This document shows, one piece after another, positions 11,785 through 21,524 of a DNA stretch of 64,000 bases (positions within the stretch are counted from its first letter, which is position 1; every line of letters starts with the position of its first letter). A program made the translations under genes and the position numbers. The stretch covers positions 7,920,736-7,984,735 of the forward strand of contig OY811979.1 of assembly GCA_963681505.1 (NCBI GenBank). Direction: 5' to 3'. Source of the DNA: Eunapius fragilis (taxonomy: Eukaryota; Porifera; Demospongiae; Spongillida; Spongillidae). The notes beneath the pieces were generated by a model. The model saw only the letters and a list, made by a program, of their open reading frames with translations, searched no databases and was not told where the DNA came from.

Positions 11785-12330
11785 CGTTCGTGGAGGCTTC
11801 GAGACAACACCCTGCGCATCGTCTGATTGCCCTCATATTTAAATGAGTAATGAATCTAGGTGTCCTTAATGCCTTCATATGTATTTCATGCAACCCATTC
11901 AATGCGCTACAAAATTCTATAAGCATCAAGCCACACCCTTTTTTGACACGCCCACAACTTACTACTGCGAAACATTTCACCGTATACAACGAATAGCAAA
12001 TGCTAAAAGAAGCCATGGGCTAACTTTATAGAATATAGCAAGCACAACAAAACTCGAAACCAGCGCAAACAAACGATCGCCTCAAACCAATCCTCTCCGT
12101 GACGTCAGTCAAAAATTACGGCAAATTTTTGGGATACAATTTTTTACGGTAGTTACGTGATTTATCCAAGTACCTACCACAGACACTGTGTAAAAAGGGT
12201 TGCTATACACGTCGGTATAACATTGTTATACACGCTATTATACATAATCTGTTATACACATTGCGTATAACTGTGCATAACTGAGTATATGGCCGTGGTC
12301 TCACCATAGATATTTCTATGGTCTCACCCG
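11785..12330. other. Intergenic, short internal repeats
   Basis: No gene seen. Around 12190-12280 there are four loose TTATACAC/GTATAAC repeats, and at 12297-12330 a short palindrome (GGTCTCACCATAGA and its partial mirror). Confidence 0.4.
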
Positions 12331-12620
12331 TCAGTTATCGGAAGTTTCGTTAGAAACTTCCATATAGGATTTGACCCCGACTATGAATGTCATTAAAAAA
12401 CGCGACCCGTCTGTAACAACACTCCCGACGATCGGATCGTGTAGCTTGTTTTAGCAATCGATCTAGAAGTCAAAAATGAGTAGTTTCGTTTTTGTTTCAT
12501 GTCGCTGAACCGCGTGGTTGTTGAGAACAAGAGTGTACTGCCCGTCCTCGTACCCAGTCTCGGAACAAGGGGCGGGTCGTCTTATTCTTCTTCTTCTCCT
12601 CCTTCTTCTTGGCAACGCAT
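12331..12620 (+). mobile_element. Terminal-hairpin repeat, copy f
   Basis: Begins with the hairpin GGAAGTTTCGTTAGAAACTTCC, then ATATAGGATTTGACC and a GAATGTCATTAAAAAACGCG block. It continues with ACCGCGTGG, CGTACCCAGT and a CTT/CTC-rich stretch, and ends near GCATAACTCA. An inverted copy at 57541-57825 matches along the whole length, but its hairpin has a different, still perfectly paired stem. Nonautonomous; superfamily unknown. Confidence 0.6.
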
Positions 12621-12840
12621 AACTCAGGACAGGAACATTTCTAAGCGATGAAAATTTCACCAATAGCTTCAGAATCGGCTGGAGGACTCGCTTTTATATA
12701 ATATAATACTTTGATGAACAATCGACTATCAGCCTCCTATGTCTTGTATAATTTAATTACGGTATCTAAAGATAAACGGGGATGACAGGATGACAGGTGG
12801 GCGAACCAGCTTCTCCACATCACATCAATGATACCGTCGG

Positions 12841-13206
12841 GTAGTCTGGGGACCCTAGCATGATGTAGAGTCTGGAACCACGTGTATACCAAACTTGGTT
12901 AGAACGCGCACTCTCACGTGAACCGAATCAACACCAAATCACACTAATCTGTACGTGTAGAAGACAAGCTGTCACAGCATGAGCGCTAGCATCTCTGAAC
13001 CCGGGACGATCGGCGCCTCTATAGCTTCTCCACCCACAGTCACGGTAGGATGCTGAAGACGTGTTAGATTTTTTATTTTTTTTACATGTGCTTGATCGTC
13101 CATACAGATCGTCCCGGGTTCAGAGATGCTAGCGCTCATGCTGACAGCTTGTTCTCTACACGTATACTGGTTCCAGACCCTACATCATGCTAGGGTCCCC
13201 AGACTA
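12841..13206. mobile_element. Inverted-repeat (foldback) element
   Basis: The left arm (about 12841-12892 plus 12949-13017) and right arm (about 13101-13206) are complementary through GTCTGGGGACCCTAGCATGA, CTGGAACCA and GAGCGCTAGCATCTCTGAAC. The left arm carries an extra insertion of about 55 bp (12893-12948). The loop is T-rich. No coding capacity. Confidence 0.7.
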
Positions 13207-13260
13207 GATCATCACGTCCCCAGACCCAACTATTTTGCAGGATATGTCAGCGTAGTGGTT

Positions 13261-13309
13261 AGTCTCGTACCCAGACGTATAATGGTATAAACGTCTGGGT
13301 ACGAGACTC
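13261..13309. repeat. Perfect 19-bp-stem hairpin
   Basis: AGTCTCGTACCCAGACGT is followed by about a dozen loop bases and the exact complement ACGTCTGGGTACGAGACT. GTACCCAG also occurs in the terminal-hairpin repeats at about 12548 and 57612. It is too long to be chance and has no coding context. Confidence 0.75.
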
Positions 13310-13515
13310 TGTGAAACATTGGTCTGGGGAAACATCATATCCTAGTAGTGACTTGTCATGATCATGTCATGTCATGATCATGTTGACGAGTAGTGGAGTG
13401 AATCGTCCAGAGAACTTGTCCCTATTTAAGTATATCTGGATTGAAAGAAATGAAAAGGGAGAAGCAGCCATACAACAGTCATTGGGTTACTTGGGTATGA
13501 AAAAAAATTAAGAAA

Positions 13516-13793
13516 ACAAGTACATTCTCTATGAGAAAGTTGGTGGGATATAGGATTTGATTATGACATTGGTGGTGTAAAAAGCAAGGAAACAAGGTCT
13601 TATCAGAAGGGAAAATGTCATAGTCCTATATTTAGCACATTTTTAGGGCATGTGTTGTTTGTGTGCTAAATATAGGACTATGACATTTTCCCTTCTGATA
13701 AGACCTTGTTTCCTTGCTTTTTACACCACCAATGTCATAATCAAATCCTATATCCCACCAACTTTCTCGTAGAGAATGTTTTTATTTACTTGT
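13516..13793. mobile_element. Palindromic MITE, copy a
   Basis: Nearly perfect palindrome of about 278 bp with arms over 110 bp: ACATTCTCTATGAGAAAG, GGGATATAGGATTTGA, GGTGGTGTAAAAAGC, CTATATTTAGCAC and their complements, with a short AT-rich loop near 13640. The ends are ACAAG/CTTGT. Same family as 6767-7030, 26567-26849, 53004-53249 and 56313-56605. Confidence 0.9.
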
Positions 13794-13920
13794 ACACATT
13801 GCGTATAACAATGTAGTCTCAGATTTTTAAATCCCACACGTGCGCAAATTATGTCGGTCAAGCTTCACATGGAAAGCAACGTAAGTGATCCAATGTTTTT
13901 CTATGTTGTAAATGTTATTT

Positions 13921-14354
13921 TGTATTATGTCATTGCAGATACAATGAACACTCAGGTTCATGACACCCATACGAGTTAGTATTTGGCCAACCTCCGAGGG
14001 CAATTATTGTTCCAGATGTCAACTTTCTAGGACAGCTTGATGAAGATGTTTTGAAGCCTTGTGACAGAGAAAAATCAGAGGAAGGGATGAAAGACAAAGA
14101 ACAGGATTATGAAGGAAATGAAACGGAGAATGAGGAAACAGAAAAGGATGAAGAGGAGAAAGAAAAGGAGGATGTTGAAATTTGAAAACGAAGAGGAGCA
14201 TGATGAAAATGGAGTGCATGAGGAGGAGAAAGAAGATGAGGATGAGGGAAAAGAAGATGAGGAAAATGAAGATGAGGAAAAAGAAGATGAGGATGAGAAA
14301 AAAGAAGAGGATGATGAGAAAATAGCAAAGGATGTAGACAAGGATGATGGAGAG
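13921..14354 (+). pseudogene. Integrase C-terminal exon with acidic linker (interrupted gene)
   Basis: After a possible acceptor (CATTGCAG at about 13939), a retroviral-type integrase end is visible: MNTQVHDT, then after an indel YELVFGQPPRAIIVPD. An Asp/Glu/Lys-rich linker of about 120 residues follows. The gene is cut at 14359 by the LTR element and resumes at 16639. A frameshift separates the integrase block from the second half of the acidic tract. It belongs to the integrase-CXC-Ulp1 family seen at 20114-21108 and 21525-22870 (KRBA2-like/Ginger-like proteins). This is an old transposase-type gene, not an active one. Confidence 0.6.
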
Positions 14355-14359
14355 GAAGA
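14355..14359. repeat. Target-site duplication GAAGA (left)
   Basis: GAAGA precedes the 5' LTR and is repeated at 16634-16638 immediately after the 3' LTR, as expected for Ty3/Gypsy integration. Confidence 0.85.
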
Positions 14360-14677
14360 TGTGACAGATCAGAGACCTGTCAAAGGTCTAACCTGAATGG
14401 ACCTGTCAAAGGTCTAACCTGAATGGAGGAGTCAAAGGTCTAACCTGTATGGAGCCATTCAGGAGGTTGAACTCATTTGTATATTGTAGATGCGAACTTT
14501 AGGTTAATTAAGTCATGTATTTAGTGTTACTGATATGTGTATAAAAGCATGTATTGGGAATTAAAAAGAGAGCTCTGCCAGTAAGTAACTACGAACGGGA
14601 GTTACGAGGTAGCAATCTATATACATTAGGTTGCGGAGTGCGGCTGTTAGTTCAAGCGGAACTTCAGATCCGTCACA
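14360..14677 (+). mobile_element. 5' LTR of integrase-only Gypsy element
   Basis: A 318-bp direct repeat starting TGTGACAGATC and ending GATCCGTCACA. It carries an internal triplication of GTCAAAGGTCTAACCTG, and TATAAAAGCATG near 14540 looks like a TATA box. It differs from the 3' LTR (16318-16633) by one visible 2-bp indel (TATATT versus TATT), so the insertion is young. A primer-binding site beginning TGGTGGCAGCGGTGGGA follows at 14680. Confidence 0.93.
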
Positions 14678-14698
14678 TTTGGTGGCAGCGGTGGGATA
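14678..14698 (+). promoter_or_regulatory. Primer-binding site
   Basis: TGGTGGCAGCGGTGGGA starts 2 nt after the LTR. TGG is the complement of the tRNA 3' CCA. The priming tRNA identity was not established. Confidence 0.7.
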
Positions 14699-14754
14699 CG
14701 ATCCTCTGTTAGACAAACAGAGTATACCACGCACTTCAAGCTCATCGGAATTGT

Positions 14755-16380
14755 ATGACAACGCGATCCGGTTGCGCATACAAGTCGTCGGTGGAAACGA
14801 TGGATGAGTTGAAGAAAATGATGGCAGAGCTGGTGGAGGTAAAGGCAACTGTGGACGGAACTGGACCAAGGAAGGGTGCCAGTGAACCAAGTTGTGGAAT
14901 GGGACTCCCAGTATCAGGGGAGGAGTTGAAAACCCTCCAGAAACAGGACGAAAAGGAAATGGAGATTACGTCAGGCACTAAGTCCCACGATTTAGAGCTG
15001 GTGGAGGTAAAGGCAACTGTGGACGGAACTGGACCAAGGAAGGGTGCCGGTGAACCAAGTTGTGGACTCGGACTCCCAGTATCAGGGGAGGAGTTGAAAA
15101 CCCTCCAGAAACAGGACGAAACTTTAGCCGAGGCGTGGCGAGCCGCAGAGAAATCGCCGAAACAGAATGAAACTGGATATTTCAAGGAGGATGGCGTATT
15201 GTATAGAAGATGGGTGCCAACGGGCAGACCGGAGATGAGTATCGAGCAGCTGGTACTTCCGAAGAGCTGTCGGGGAACGGTGTTGGAGATGGCTCACGAG
15301 ATTCCCATATCGGGGCACCAAGGCAAAGAGAAGACAAGGCAGAGGGTGCTACGAAGATTTTTCTGGCCTTCAGTGTACAAGGACATTGAAGGTTACTGTA
15401 GAAGCTGTCGGATTTGCCAGAAAACTACCCATAGTGTTGGAACGAGAGCGCCACTGATTCCTTTGCCCATTATCAGTGAACCATTCAGCCGAATGGCTAT
15501 GGACATAGTAGGTCCGCTACCCAGAAGTCGCAGTGGTAATCGCTACGTGTTGGTGATGTGCGATCACGCAACAAGATACCCCGAAGCTATACCGCTGAAG
15601 AGCATTGACGCGGAGCATATAGCTGAAAAGATGATCGAGGTATTTGCTAGGGTAGGAGTACCGCGAGAAATCCTGACGGACCAGGGAAGCAACTTTGTGT
15701 CGCAGTTGCTAGCGGAGTTGTATAGGCTACTTCAAGTGAAGCCTATTCGGACCAGTCCTTTCCATCCGCAAACGGATGGACTGGTCGAGCGTTTTAACAA
15801 GACGCTAAAGGCCATGTTGCGGAAGACGGCGTCGGAGGATGGAAAGGATTGGGATAGGATGATCCCCTACCTTCTGTTTGCGTACAGGGAGGTACCTCAG
15901 TCGTCGACTGGCTTCTCTCCTTTCGAGCTTCTTTACGGTCGGGATGTTCGAGGACCACTGGACATTCTTAAAGAGACCTGGGAAGCGGGCCAGAAATCGG
16001 AGGAGAGCGTCGTGAGTTATGTAATGTCAACGCAACAGAAATTGAAAAAGATGGTCGAGTGTGTGAAGGAGAACATGCTGGAGAAACAAGACAAGCAGAA
16101 ACGATGGTATGATGTAAAGGCGAGGTTGAGGGAGTTCAAGGCTGGCGACCCAGTGTTGGTGCTGTTACCCACAAGTACGAATAAGTTATTGGCTCAATGG
16201 CAGGGGCCATATCAGGTGTTGGAACGTATGGGTCAGGTAACCTACTTGTCGACATGCAGGTTTGATTCTCTTTCCCGACTTGCAACAACAAGTTGTTGCT
16301 GGAGAGGGGGAATGGAGTGTGACAGATCAGAGACCTGTCAAAGGTCTAACCTGAATGGACCTGTCAAAGGTCTAACCTGA
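14755..16380 (+). CDS. Ty3/Gypsy integrase-only polyprotein (internally deleted)
   Basis: A single 541-codon frame starts at ATG 14755 and runs into the 3' LTR. Two copies of a 126-bp segment (14827-14952 and 14995-15120) encode an ELVEVKATVDGTG repeat. Then come a pol linker, the H2C2 zinc-binding motif (H...H near 15297-15320, CRSCRICQ near 15402) and the DDE core: MDIVGPLP, LTDQGSNF, and the last Glu in HPQTDGLVERFNKT. A GPY/F-like end (WQGPYQVLE) follows. Gag, protease, RT and RNase H are absent, and the C-terminus is cut soon after GPYQVL. It could supply integrase but cannot copy itself. Translation of the last residues comes from LTR sequence. Confidence 0.9.
   Translation: MTTRSGCAYKSSVETMDELKKMMAELVEVKATVDGTGPRKGASEPSCGMGLPVSGEELKTLQKQDEKEMEITSGTKSHDLELVEVKATVDGTGPRKGAGEPSCGLGLPVSGEELKTLQKQDETLAEAWRAAEKSPKQNETGYFKEDGVLYRRWVPTGRPEMSIEQLVLPKSCRGTVLEMAHEIPISGHQGKEKTRQRVLRRFFWPSVYKDIEGYCRSCRICQKTTHSVGTRAPLIPLPIISEPFSRMAMDIVGPLPRSRSGNRYVLVMCDHATRYPEAIPLKSIDAEHIAEKMIEVFARVGVPREILTDQGSNFVSQLLAELYRLLQVKPIRTSPFHPQTDGLVERFNKTLKAMLRKTASEDGKDWDRMIPYLLFAYREVPQSSTGFSPFELLYGRDVRGPLDILKETWEAGQKSEESVVSYVMSTQQKLKKMVECVKENMLEKQDKQKRWYDVKARLREFKAGDPVLVLLPTSTNKLLAQWQGPYQVLERMGQVTYLSTCRFDSLSRLATTSCCWRGGMECDRSETCQRSNLNGPVKGLT
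14827..15120 (+). repeat. Two-copy 126-bp direct repeat in the element
   Basis: Units 14827-14952 and 14995-15120 differ by a few bases (SEPSCGM versus GEPSCGL in the product) and are separated by 42 bp. The second copy runs directly into the conserved pol linker, so the first is probably a duplication formed at the deletion that removed gag-RT. Confidence 0.85.
16301..16317 (+). promoter_or_regulatory. Polypurine tract
   Basis: GGAGAGGGGGAATGGAG lies immediately upstream of the 3' LTR, the expected plus-strand primer site. Confidence 0.8.
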
Positions 16381-16633
16381 ATGGAGGAGTCAAAGGTCTA
16401 ACCTGTATGGAGCCATTCAGGAGGTTGAACTCATTTGTATTGTAGATGCGAACTTTAGGTTAATTAAGTCATGTATTTAGTGTTACTGATATGTGTATAA
16501 AAGCATGTATTGGGAATTAAAAAGAGAGCTCTGCCAGTAAGTAACTACGAACGGGAGTTACGAGGTAGCAATCTATATACATTAGGTTGCGGAGTGCGGC
16601 TGTTAGTTCAAGCGGAACTTCAGATCCGTCACA
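16318..16633 (+). mobile_element. 3' LTR of integrase-only Gypsy element
   Basis: 316 bp, nearly identical to 14360-14677. It is followed directly by GAAGA (16634-16638), the second copy of the target duplication. Confidence 0.93.
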
Positions 16634-16638
16634 GAAGA

Positions 16639-16837
16639 AGATGAGGATAATTTAGCGGAAAAGGAAATGGAATGTACTTATGTGGGCACTATGGCAAGGG
16701 AGTTAGAAAGCAATTTGCAGGAGAGAAACAAAACCACTGCAGCAAGCGATCTTTCTGTCTACCAGTACTCTTTTGATTCAGAAAATTGTGATGGTCATGA
16801 CAGTGATAGTGATGAAAATGGTAACACCAAAGCACAA
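16639..16837 (+). pseudogene. Acidic linker continuation of interrupted integrase gene
   Basis: The frame broken by the LTR element resumes here with EDEDNLAEKE, then a Ser/Asp/Glu-rich region. It ends at a consensus donor (CACAA|GTAAGT). Spliced to 20114, the frame continues (KAQ|VDLMKS). The intron holds the Ginger-like element. Confidence 0.6.
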
Positions 16838-16889
16838 GTAAGTGCCTCAATATATGTTTAGATCCTGTCCCGGCAAAACCAGTCCTACC

Positions 16890-17062
16890 TAAAAGTGGTC
16901 CGGGCGGACCACTTTTGGTTGCCAAAAACGGTCCGCCCGGGCTGCCAAAAGTGGTCCGACCTTGCCAAAAGTGGTCCACCGTCCGGACCACTTTTGGTTG
17001 CCGAAAAAGGTCCGCCTGGACTGAAAGGGGCTGCCAAAAGTGGTCCGACCTTGCTAAAAGTG
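16890..17062. repeat. Subterminal GGTCCGG palindromic array (left)
   Basis: Six to seven copies of AAAAGTGGTCCG-type units, alternating orientation so that adjacent units form hairpins (GGTCCGGGCGGACC). Similar but not identical units (AAATTGGTCCGGCCGGACC) occur at the other end. Confidence 0.8.
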
Positions 17063-17243
17063 ATCCACCGTCACGACCAATCGTTATACGCTTATTTCAA
17101 GTGCGTTAATATTAATAGCAAAATTCCAGTCACTTATAATTCAAAATGATTCAATGATGCAAACTTCATTGACAGTCACTACAGTTCCACTCTATAGGCA
17201 AATCTGAAACTTTGGATTGTAAACATGCACTGTGATACTAATT

Positions 17244-17987
17244 TTAGCATTGACAGCACTGCACCATTGACTTGCCATCATTAGGCAAGCGACAAGAACA
17301 GTAAATAGATATACTTTCACACTTTTCTACATACTTTGCCCTTTTCCGTATGAGATTGCTTGGAAACATAGAACATGTTTTGGTTTCAAGACACTTTATC
17401 AGGTGGGGTCTCATTTTTTCTTGCTCGAAACGAACAGTGGTCGGGTCAATCCCACAGCAAAGGCTTAATGCAAAAGCAATTGCAAAGAGTCCACAGTCAC
17501 TGCCTTCTTTTTGCCATTGCACATCACAGTATTTCACGAATATTTCATCACTTGATGATTTCATAATGTATGCCACTACTTTCTTCAACTCATTGCTCAG
17601 CTTCAAATGCATAGAATCAGACACATTTATACTTGATGTTGAACATCCTATAGTTGACACTGTTATCCAGTGATTGTTGTTCAAATTCAAAATTTGGATA
17701 AATTCTTTCTGACATGGCTCCATGCTCAAATTTACTGCAAGAAGAGGGTTCTGAAGACCACCAACATTGGGATAAGTATTCTTCAATAACATTTGAGAAG
17801 CATGAATGATGTTATCACACAACCATTTTCCATTTTCAATACACTTCTTATGATCCGACGTAAGGGCTACACCAAAACAATTCTGCCAGGGTAAAGGTGC
17901 GGGATGAATACCCTTTAGGGGTAAAATGTTGCGCTCATCACTGATTAATAAAATGTTTAGGATGTTAGAAGGATCTTTGCAATTCAT
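17244..17987 (-). CDS. Ulp1/SENP-like (C48) protease with PHD-like C-terminus
   Basis: The 247-codon minus-strand frame has the expected cysteine-protease order: WLCDNIIHASQML (substrate-side helix), NNHWITVST (catalytic His), a VSDS Asp, then EGSDCGLFA (catalytic Cys in DCG). The C-terminus has CSCRLPNDGKSMVQCCQC, the start of a PHD-type zinc finger, and is cut by a stop. Known for the family: Ulp1 proteases cleave SUMO or similar modifiers, and Ginger-like transposons may carry them beside the integrase. Its start is uncertain, since the upstream side runs into the nested element. A paralogous Ulp1-PHD end is at 21525-22239. Confidence 0.7.
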   Translation of the reverse strand: MNCKDPSNILNILLISDERNILPLKGIHPAPLPWQNCFGVALTSDHKKCIENGKWLCDNIIHASQMLLKNTYPNVGGLQNPLLAVNLSMEPCQKEFIQILNLNNNHWITVSTIGCSTSSINVSDSMHLKLSNELKKVVAYIMKSSSDEIFVKYCDVQWQKEGSDCGLFAIAFALSLCCGIDPTTVRFEQEKMRPHLIKCLETKTCSMFPSNLIRKRAKYVEKCESISIYCSCRLPNDGKSMVQCCQC

Positions 17988-17995
17988 ACATGAGT

Positions 17996-18869
17996 GGTTG
18001 ACAAAGAGAACCCAACCACCGTTCCATCCTCATGCTCTCGTCTCTGAATGAGAGCGAGAGACCCCCACTAGTCCCCGTACAGTCCATGGCTGTGCTCCCG
18101 GGTTTTTGGCCATCGTCTTCGACATAATCGTCGAGCTGAAAGGTGAAGAGCAGGAGGGAGGAAGATATTTCAGAATTAGGACGAGTCCTGTATTTGACAT
18201 CTAGGTTTAAACCATTTATTACAGTTTGCGTGTTTTGATGTGTGCCCACCAGAACGATCAGTCTAAATGCTCTCCCGTATTTATATACATGCATAAAAAG
18301 AATGTTCTAAACCTCCATTTCAGACAGAGACAAAATGTCGAGTCCCCGCACAAAAAGGATAACGCCGCGTGGCAGTCACACCTTTTTCGTCAATTTGACG
18401 TTGTAATAGGGATGAAAAGGATTAGATGGTACCAGCCTAAAATCCCAGAACACCCGAGCGTCCAAATCAGCAACCACACAGCCGAAAACAAGGCTTGCCA
18501 AACTAAATGGATATATGTAAATGCCTCCGAAATATACATGGAACCCTCGGAATACATACTTGTACCAAACCGAAATTACAAACGTGTTGCCACATGGTCA
18601 TATATAACAGACCTCAAACATAACGAAAAAAACATGCAAACTGTAATAAATGGTTTAAACCTAGATGTCAAATACAGGACTCGTCCTAATTCTTAAATAT
18701 CTTCCTCCCTCCTGCTCTTCACCTCTCAGCTCGACGATTATGTCGAAGACGATGGCCAAAAACCCGGGAGCACAGCCATGGACTGTACGGGGACTAGTGG
18801 GGGTCTCTCGCTCTCGTTCAGAGACGAGAACATGAGGATGGAACGGTTGTTGGGTTCTCTTTGTCAACC
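17996..18869. mobile_element. Long-TIR nonautonomous DNA element
   Basis: Terminal inverted repeats of about 240 bp: left about 17996-18235 starting GGTTGACAAAGAGAACCCA, right about 18630-18869 ending with its complement. The middle of about 400 bp has only a weak open frame. The right flank is CTAACCCTAACC. No clear target duplication was found. It is inserted in the Ginger-like element, between its integrase and Ulp1 parts. Confidence 0.8.
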
Positions 18870-19172
18870 CTAACCCTAACCTGTGTCACACAATGAATAA
18901 AACATGAACCTGAAAGTTTTCAGTATCTACTACTGAGCACACAATATTTCACATAGAAACAGAACTGAGATATTGATTGACCTACATGCATATGTTCAAA
19001 TACATGTGTTCTAATTTCCACATAAATCGTTTATCACACTTCTATGCATGTGTTATACCCCACCACTGTTAATCCTATACAGGTACCAAGCTCTCCCGAT
19101 TTATTTAATGCTATAATGTTTCCAGCACACCGCCCTAACAACAGCTACTGAATACATCTCATTCTTTGATAC

Positions 19173-19971
19173 CTTGAATAGTGCATGTGCAACTCCAACA
19201 GCATGTTTTGAAGGGAGAGGAACAGCTTCAACCCACTTGGAAAAATAATCGCAAACTGTTAAGATGTACAGATTTCCTGATTTTGACTCCAAAATGGGTC
19301 CCACAAAATCAACTCCTATGTGATGCCATGGGGACCTGACCGGAACAGGATGGAGCTCGGGAGCAGTGTGGACAAGCTTCCTATTTGCACGCTGACAGAT
19401 GTCACATCTAGCAACCTACATGCAAGAGGAGCGTTAAATATAAAAACAGTGAATATCTAACACAATACTACATGCCTACCATGTTTGTCACGTCTTTTAC
19501 CATTCCAGGCCATCTAAATCGCTCATTAATCTTTTTCAACGTACGCTTCACTCCCATATGCCCTGCTGTTAGATCATTATGACATCCATGAAGAATTTGT
19601 TGTTGTTCTTCTGAGTTTACAACACATCGTATCTCACTCCCCTAGAGCCGAATTAAAAACAAAAACCATGTCGATCAACAAAGAAAGCAGCAGTTCAAAG
19701 CACTTTGTCCTAGCCTCACCTTTCCTTTGCTCATCTTTTTGAAAAATAGTTCTCCGTTCTTTAAGATAAATTTCGCTGCTTTTCTTCTGATGCATCGCTT
19801 TCGCCCTTCACTTGCGCCAGCTGGGTAACTTTTCCTCCTCAGGTACTGGTAAGCCTCTTCAACCAAGTTTTCCTTCACTTCATCCTCGTCAGTACTCGAC
19901 ATTTTGCTCGCAAGGTTCTTCCACGTGTTTGAGGCGATAGAACTACCAATACGCACGCTGGTTTTAGTCAT
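19173..19971 (-). CDS. Integrase-type transposase, N-terminal exons (partial)
   Basis: Three exons join in phase 0: 19971-19720, 19641-19480 and 19415-19173 (84, 54 and 81 codons), with GT-AG introns of 79 and 64 bp. The product has an N-terminal region and an H2C2 zinc-binding domain (HGCHNDLTAGHMG ... CDICQ). The integrase core begins with VDFVGPILESKSGN, holding the first catalytic Asp, and YFSKWVEAVPLP follows. A donor after ALFK shows that more exons once followed, but the rest of the DDE core is absent downstream. The ATG at 19971 is the first in frame. Related to KRBA2-like/Ginger transposases. Confidence 0.75.
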
Positions 19972-19974
19972 ACC

Positions 19975-20062
19975 GGACAATTATTGGCACCAAAATTAGT
20001 CCGGCCGGACTAATTTTGGCGACCTAAATTGGTCCGGCCGGACCAATTTTTTCCCGGACCGA
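19975..20062. repeat. Subterminal GGTCCGGCCGGACC array (right)
   Basis: Three to four units around AAATTGGTCCGGCCGGACC just inside the right terminus, opposite in position to the left array at 16890-17062. Confidence 0.8.
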
Positions 20063-20113
20063 AATTTTCGTGACAATCCTGATTTAATCTTTCTGGTTCC
20101 TTTCGATGTATAG

Positions 20114-21108
20114 GTGGATTTAATGAAGTCCAACTCAAGGGTTTTGGCTACTACTAAAGAGCACATGCCTGTTCGCCAGATTGCAGACAAAGAATATTTT
20201 AAATAGGATGATGGTAAACTACAACAATAAGCACAAAGTTAAAGAATTTCATGTAGGAGATTGTGTTACTGTGAGAATTCCTCGCATTGATTGGACTTCC
20301 ACTGACCCAAATAGACTGCCGTGCATAATTGTACAGGTGATTGGAATAGCATGAGCCATGTACCACTTGCGGTGCAAGTCAGGGGTGTTGAATAAATGCT
20401 ACTCTGCTTGTGATCTGGATATTTTAGAAGGGACTTTCTGTCTATCTGTGAAAGGATGGGAAAATTCTACTTGAGTGTTACTTCGAGCAGCTTCAAAAGA
20501 AAGTACACCGTGCAGTGCATTTTCAAAGAATAGGTGCAAGTGCACAGCAGGCTGCAGCACACAACGGTGCCCTTGCAAGAAGAAAAAAATTGAAAGCACC
20601 TCACACTGCCATAAAGGGAATAACTGCAAAAACAAGAATTGTACACCTGCATCACCTATGAAATTATCACCACCATCTTCTAGCAACAAAACTCCTTTCT
20701 TGGATACCCAAGCATCATTGTCATGTGCATGTAAAACGAGATGCAACAGTGCAAAGTATTGCTGCTGCAAAAAGAACAAATCGTCCTGCTCTGCTTTTTG
20801 TCACCCAGGACATTCTTGCACTAATGGTATTCACACACAACCCTTGTGCAAGATGGATTTAACAGCAGAATTGAGTGGAGATGATGAAGACACCTGGGTT
20901 ACAATCTGTACTGTTATGCTGAAACAGCAACACCCACCCACCCATCCATAGATGGCTTTCAACCACCTGCACTTAGCAAGAATTTTTCCATGATTCCACC
21001 ACAGGAGCAGTTTGTTCAGATCATAAATGTGAATAAAAATCATTGGATTGCTCTATCCACTGTTGGTTGCCAAAAAGCCAGCATCAAAATCTTTGACTGC
21101 AATGGAGG
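20114..21108 (+). pseudogene. Integrase C-terminal, CXC-like Cys-rich and Ulp1 fragment
   Basis: After an acceptor (ATGTATAG|GTGG) the frame continues from 16837. A GDCVTVRIPRIDW block is a post-integrase domain. Then come two Cys-rich modules (KCTAGCSTQRCPCKKKK and ACKTRCNSAKYCCCKK) resembling Tesmin/TSO1 CXC repeats, and an Ulp1 start (NKNHWIALST) that ends at a donor (AATGGAG|GTAAAT). Several stops (for example after VIGIA and WENST) and frame changes mark decay. An inverted paralogous copy lies at 21525-22870. Confidence 0.7.
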
Positions 21109-21112
21109 TAAA

Positions 21113-21210
21113 TGAAGGTGTCCCGTTGTGCAATCGGCTGTCCTGTTGTGTAACAGGCTGTCCGGTTGTGTAACTGGCTGTCCCGTTGTGTAACCGGCTG
21201 TCCGTTATTT
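21113..21210. repeat. 20-bp tandem repeat
   Basis: Four and a half units of GTCCCGTTGTGTAACCGGCT with small changes directly follow the Ulp1 exon. Confidence 0.9.
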
Positions 21211-21524
21211 AATATCGTTATGATTATAAATTTATCTATGCACAACTCAGGTTGTTTTTGTTCGTAAGGCCTGACACAACCGGCCATCTGTATGGATGTG
21301 ACTATTGCACATTTATGAAAGGATGTTATGTCATACTGAGAAAATGACAATGTATGTTTATGGACACTTGTAAAAAAAAAAAACTGATGATGTTGTATAA
21401 TGCTGACATGAGGCTTACAACTGCCCAGAACATAGCATAATGCAGCAGAAATATTAATATACATGTACTAAGACTGTTACAAATAGAGATAATCAGTTTA
21501 TACTGTACTGCATGAAGGGCAGTT

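Larger units (their letters stand above)
16866..20075 (-). mobile_element. Ginger-like DNA transposon with ATCC target duplication
   Basis: Begins TGTCCCGGCAAAA and ends (reading inward on the other strand) TGTCACGAAAAT. ATCC is duplicated at 16862-16865 and 20076-20079; a 4-bp duplication is typical of Ginger elements. Subterminal arrays of GGTCCGGNCGGACC palindromes occur at 16896-17060 and 19980-20060. The minus strand encodes a spliced integrase-type transposase (19971-19173) and, further along, an Ulp1-like protease with PHD residue pattern (17987-17244). The middle of the integrase is missing and a long-TIR element sits at 17996-18869. The copy looks nonautonomous and damaged. Excising it leaves a 62-bp intron in the host gene. 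Confidence 0.75.
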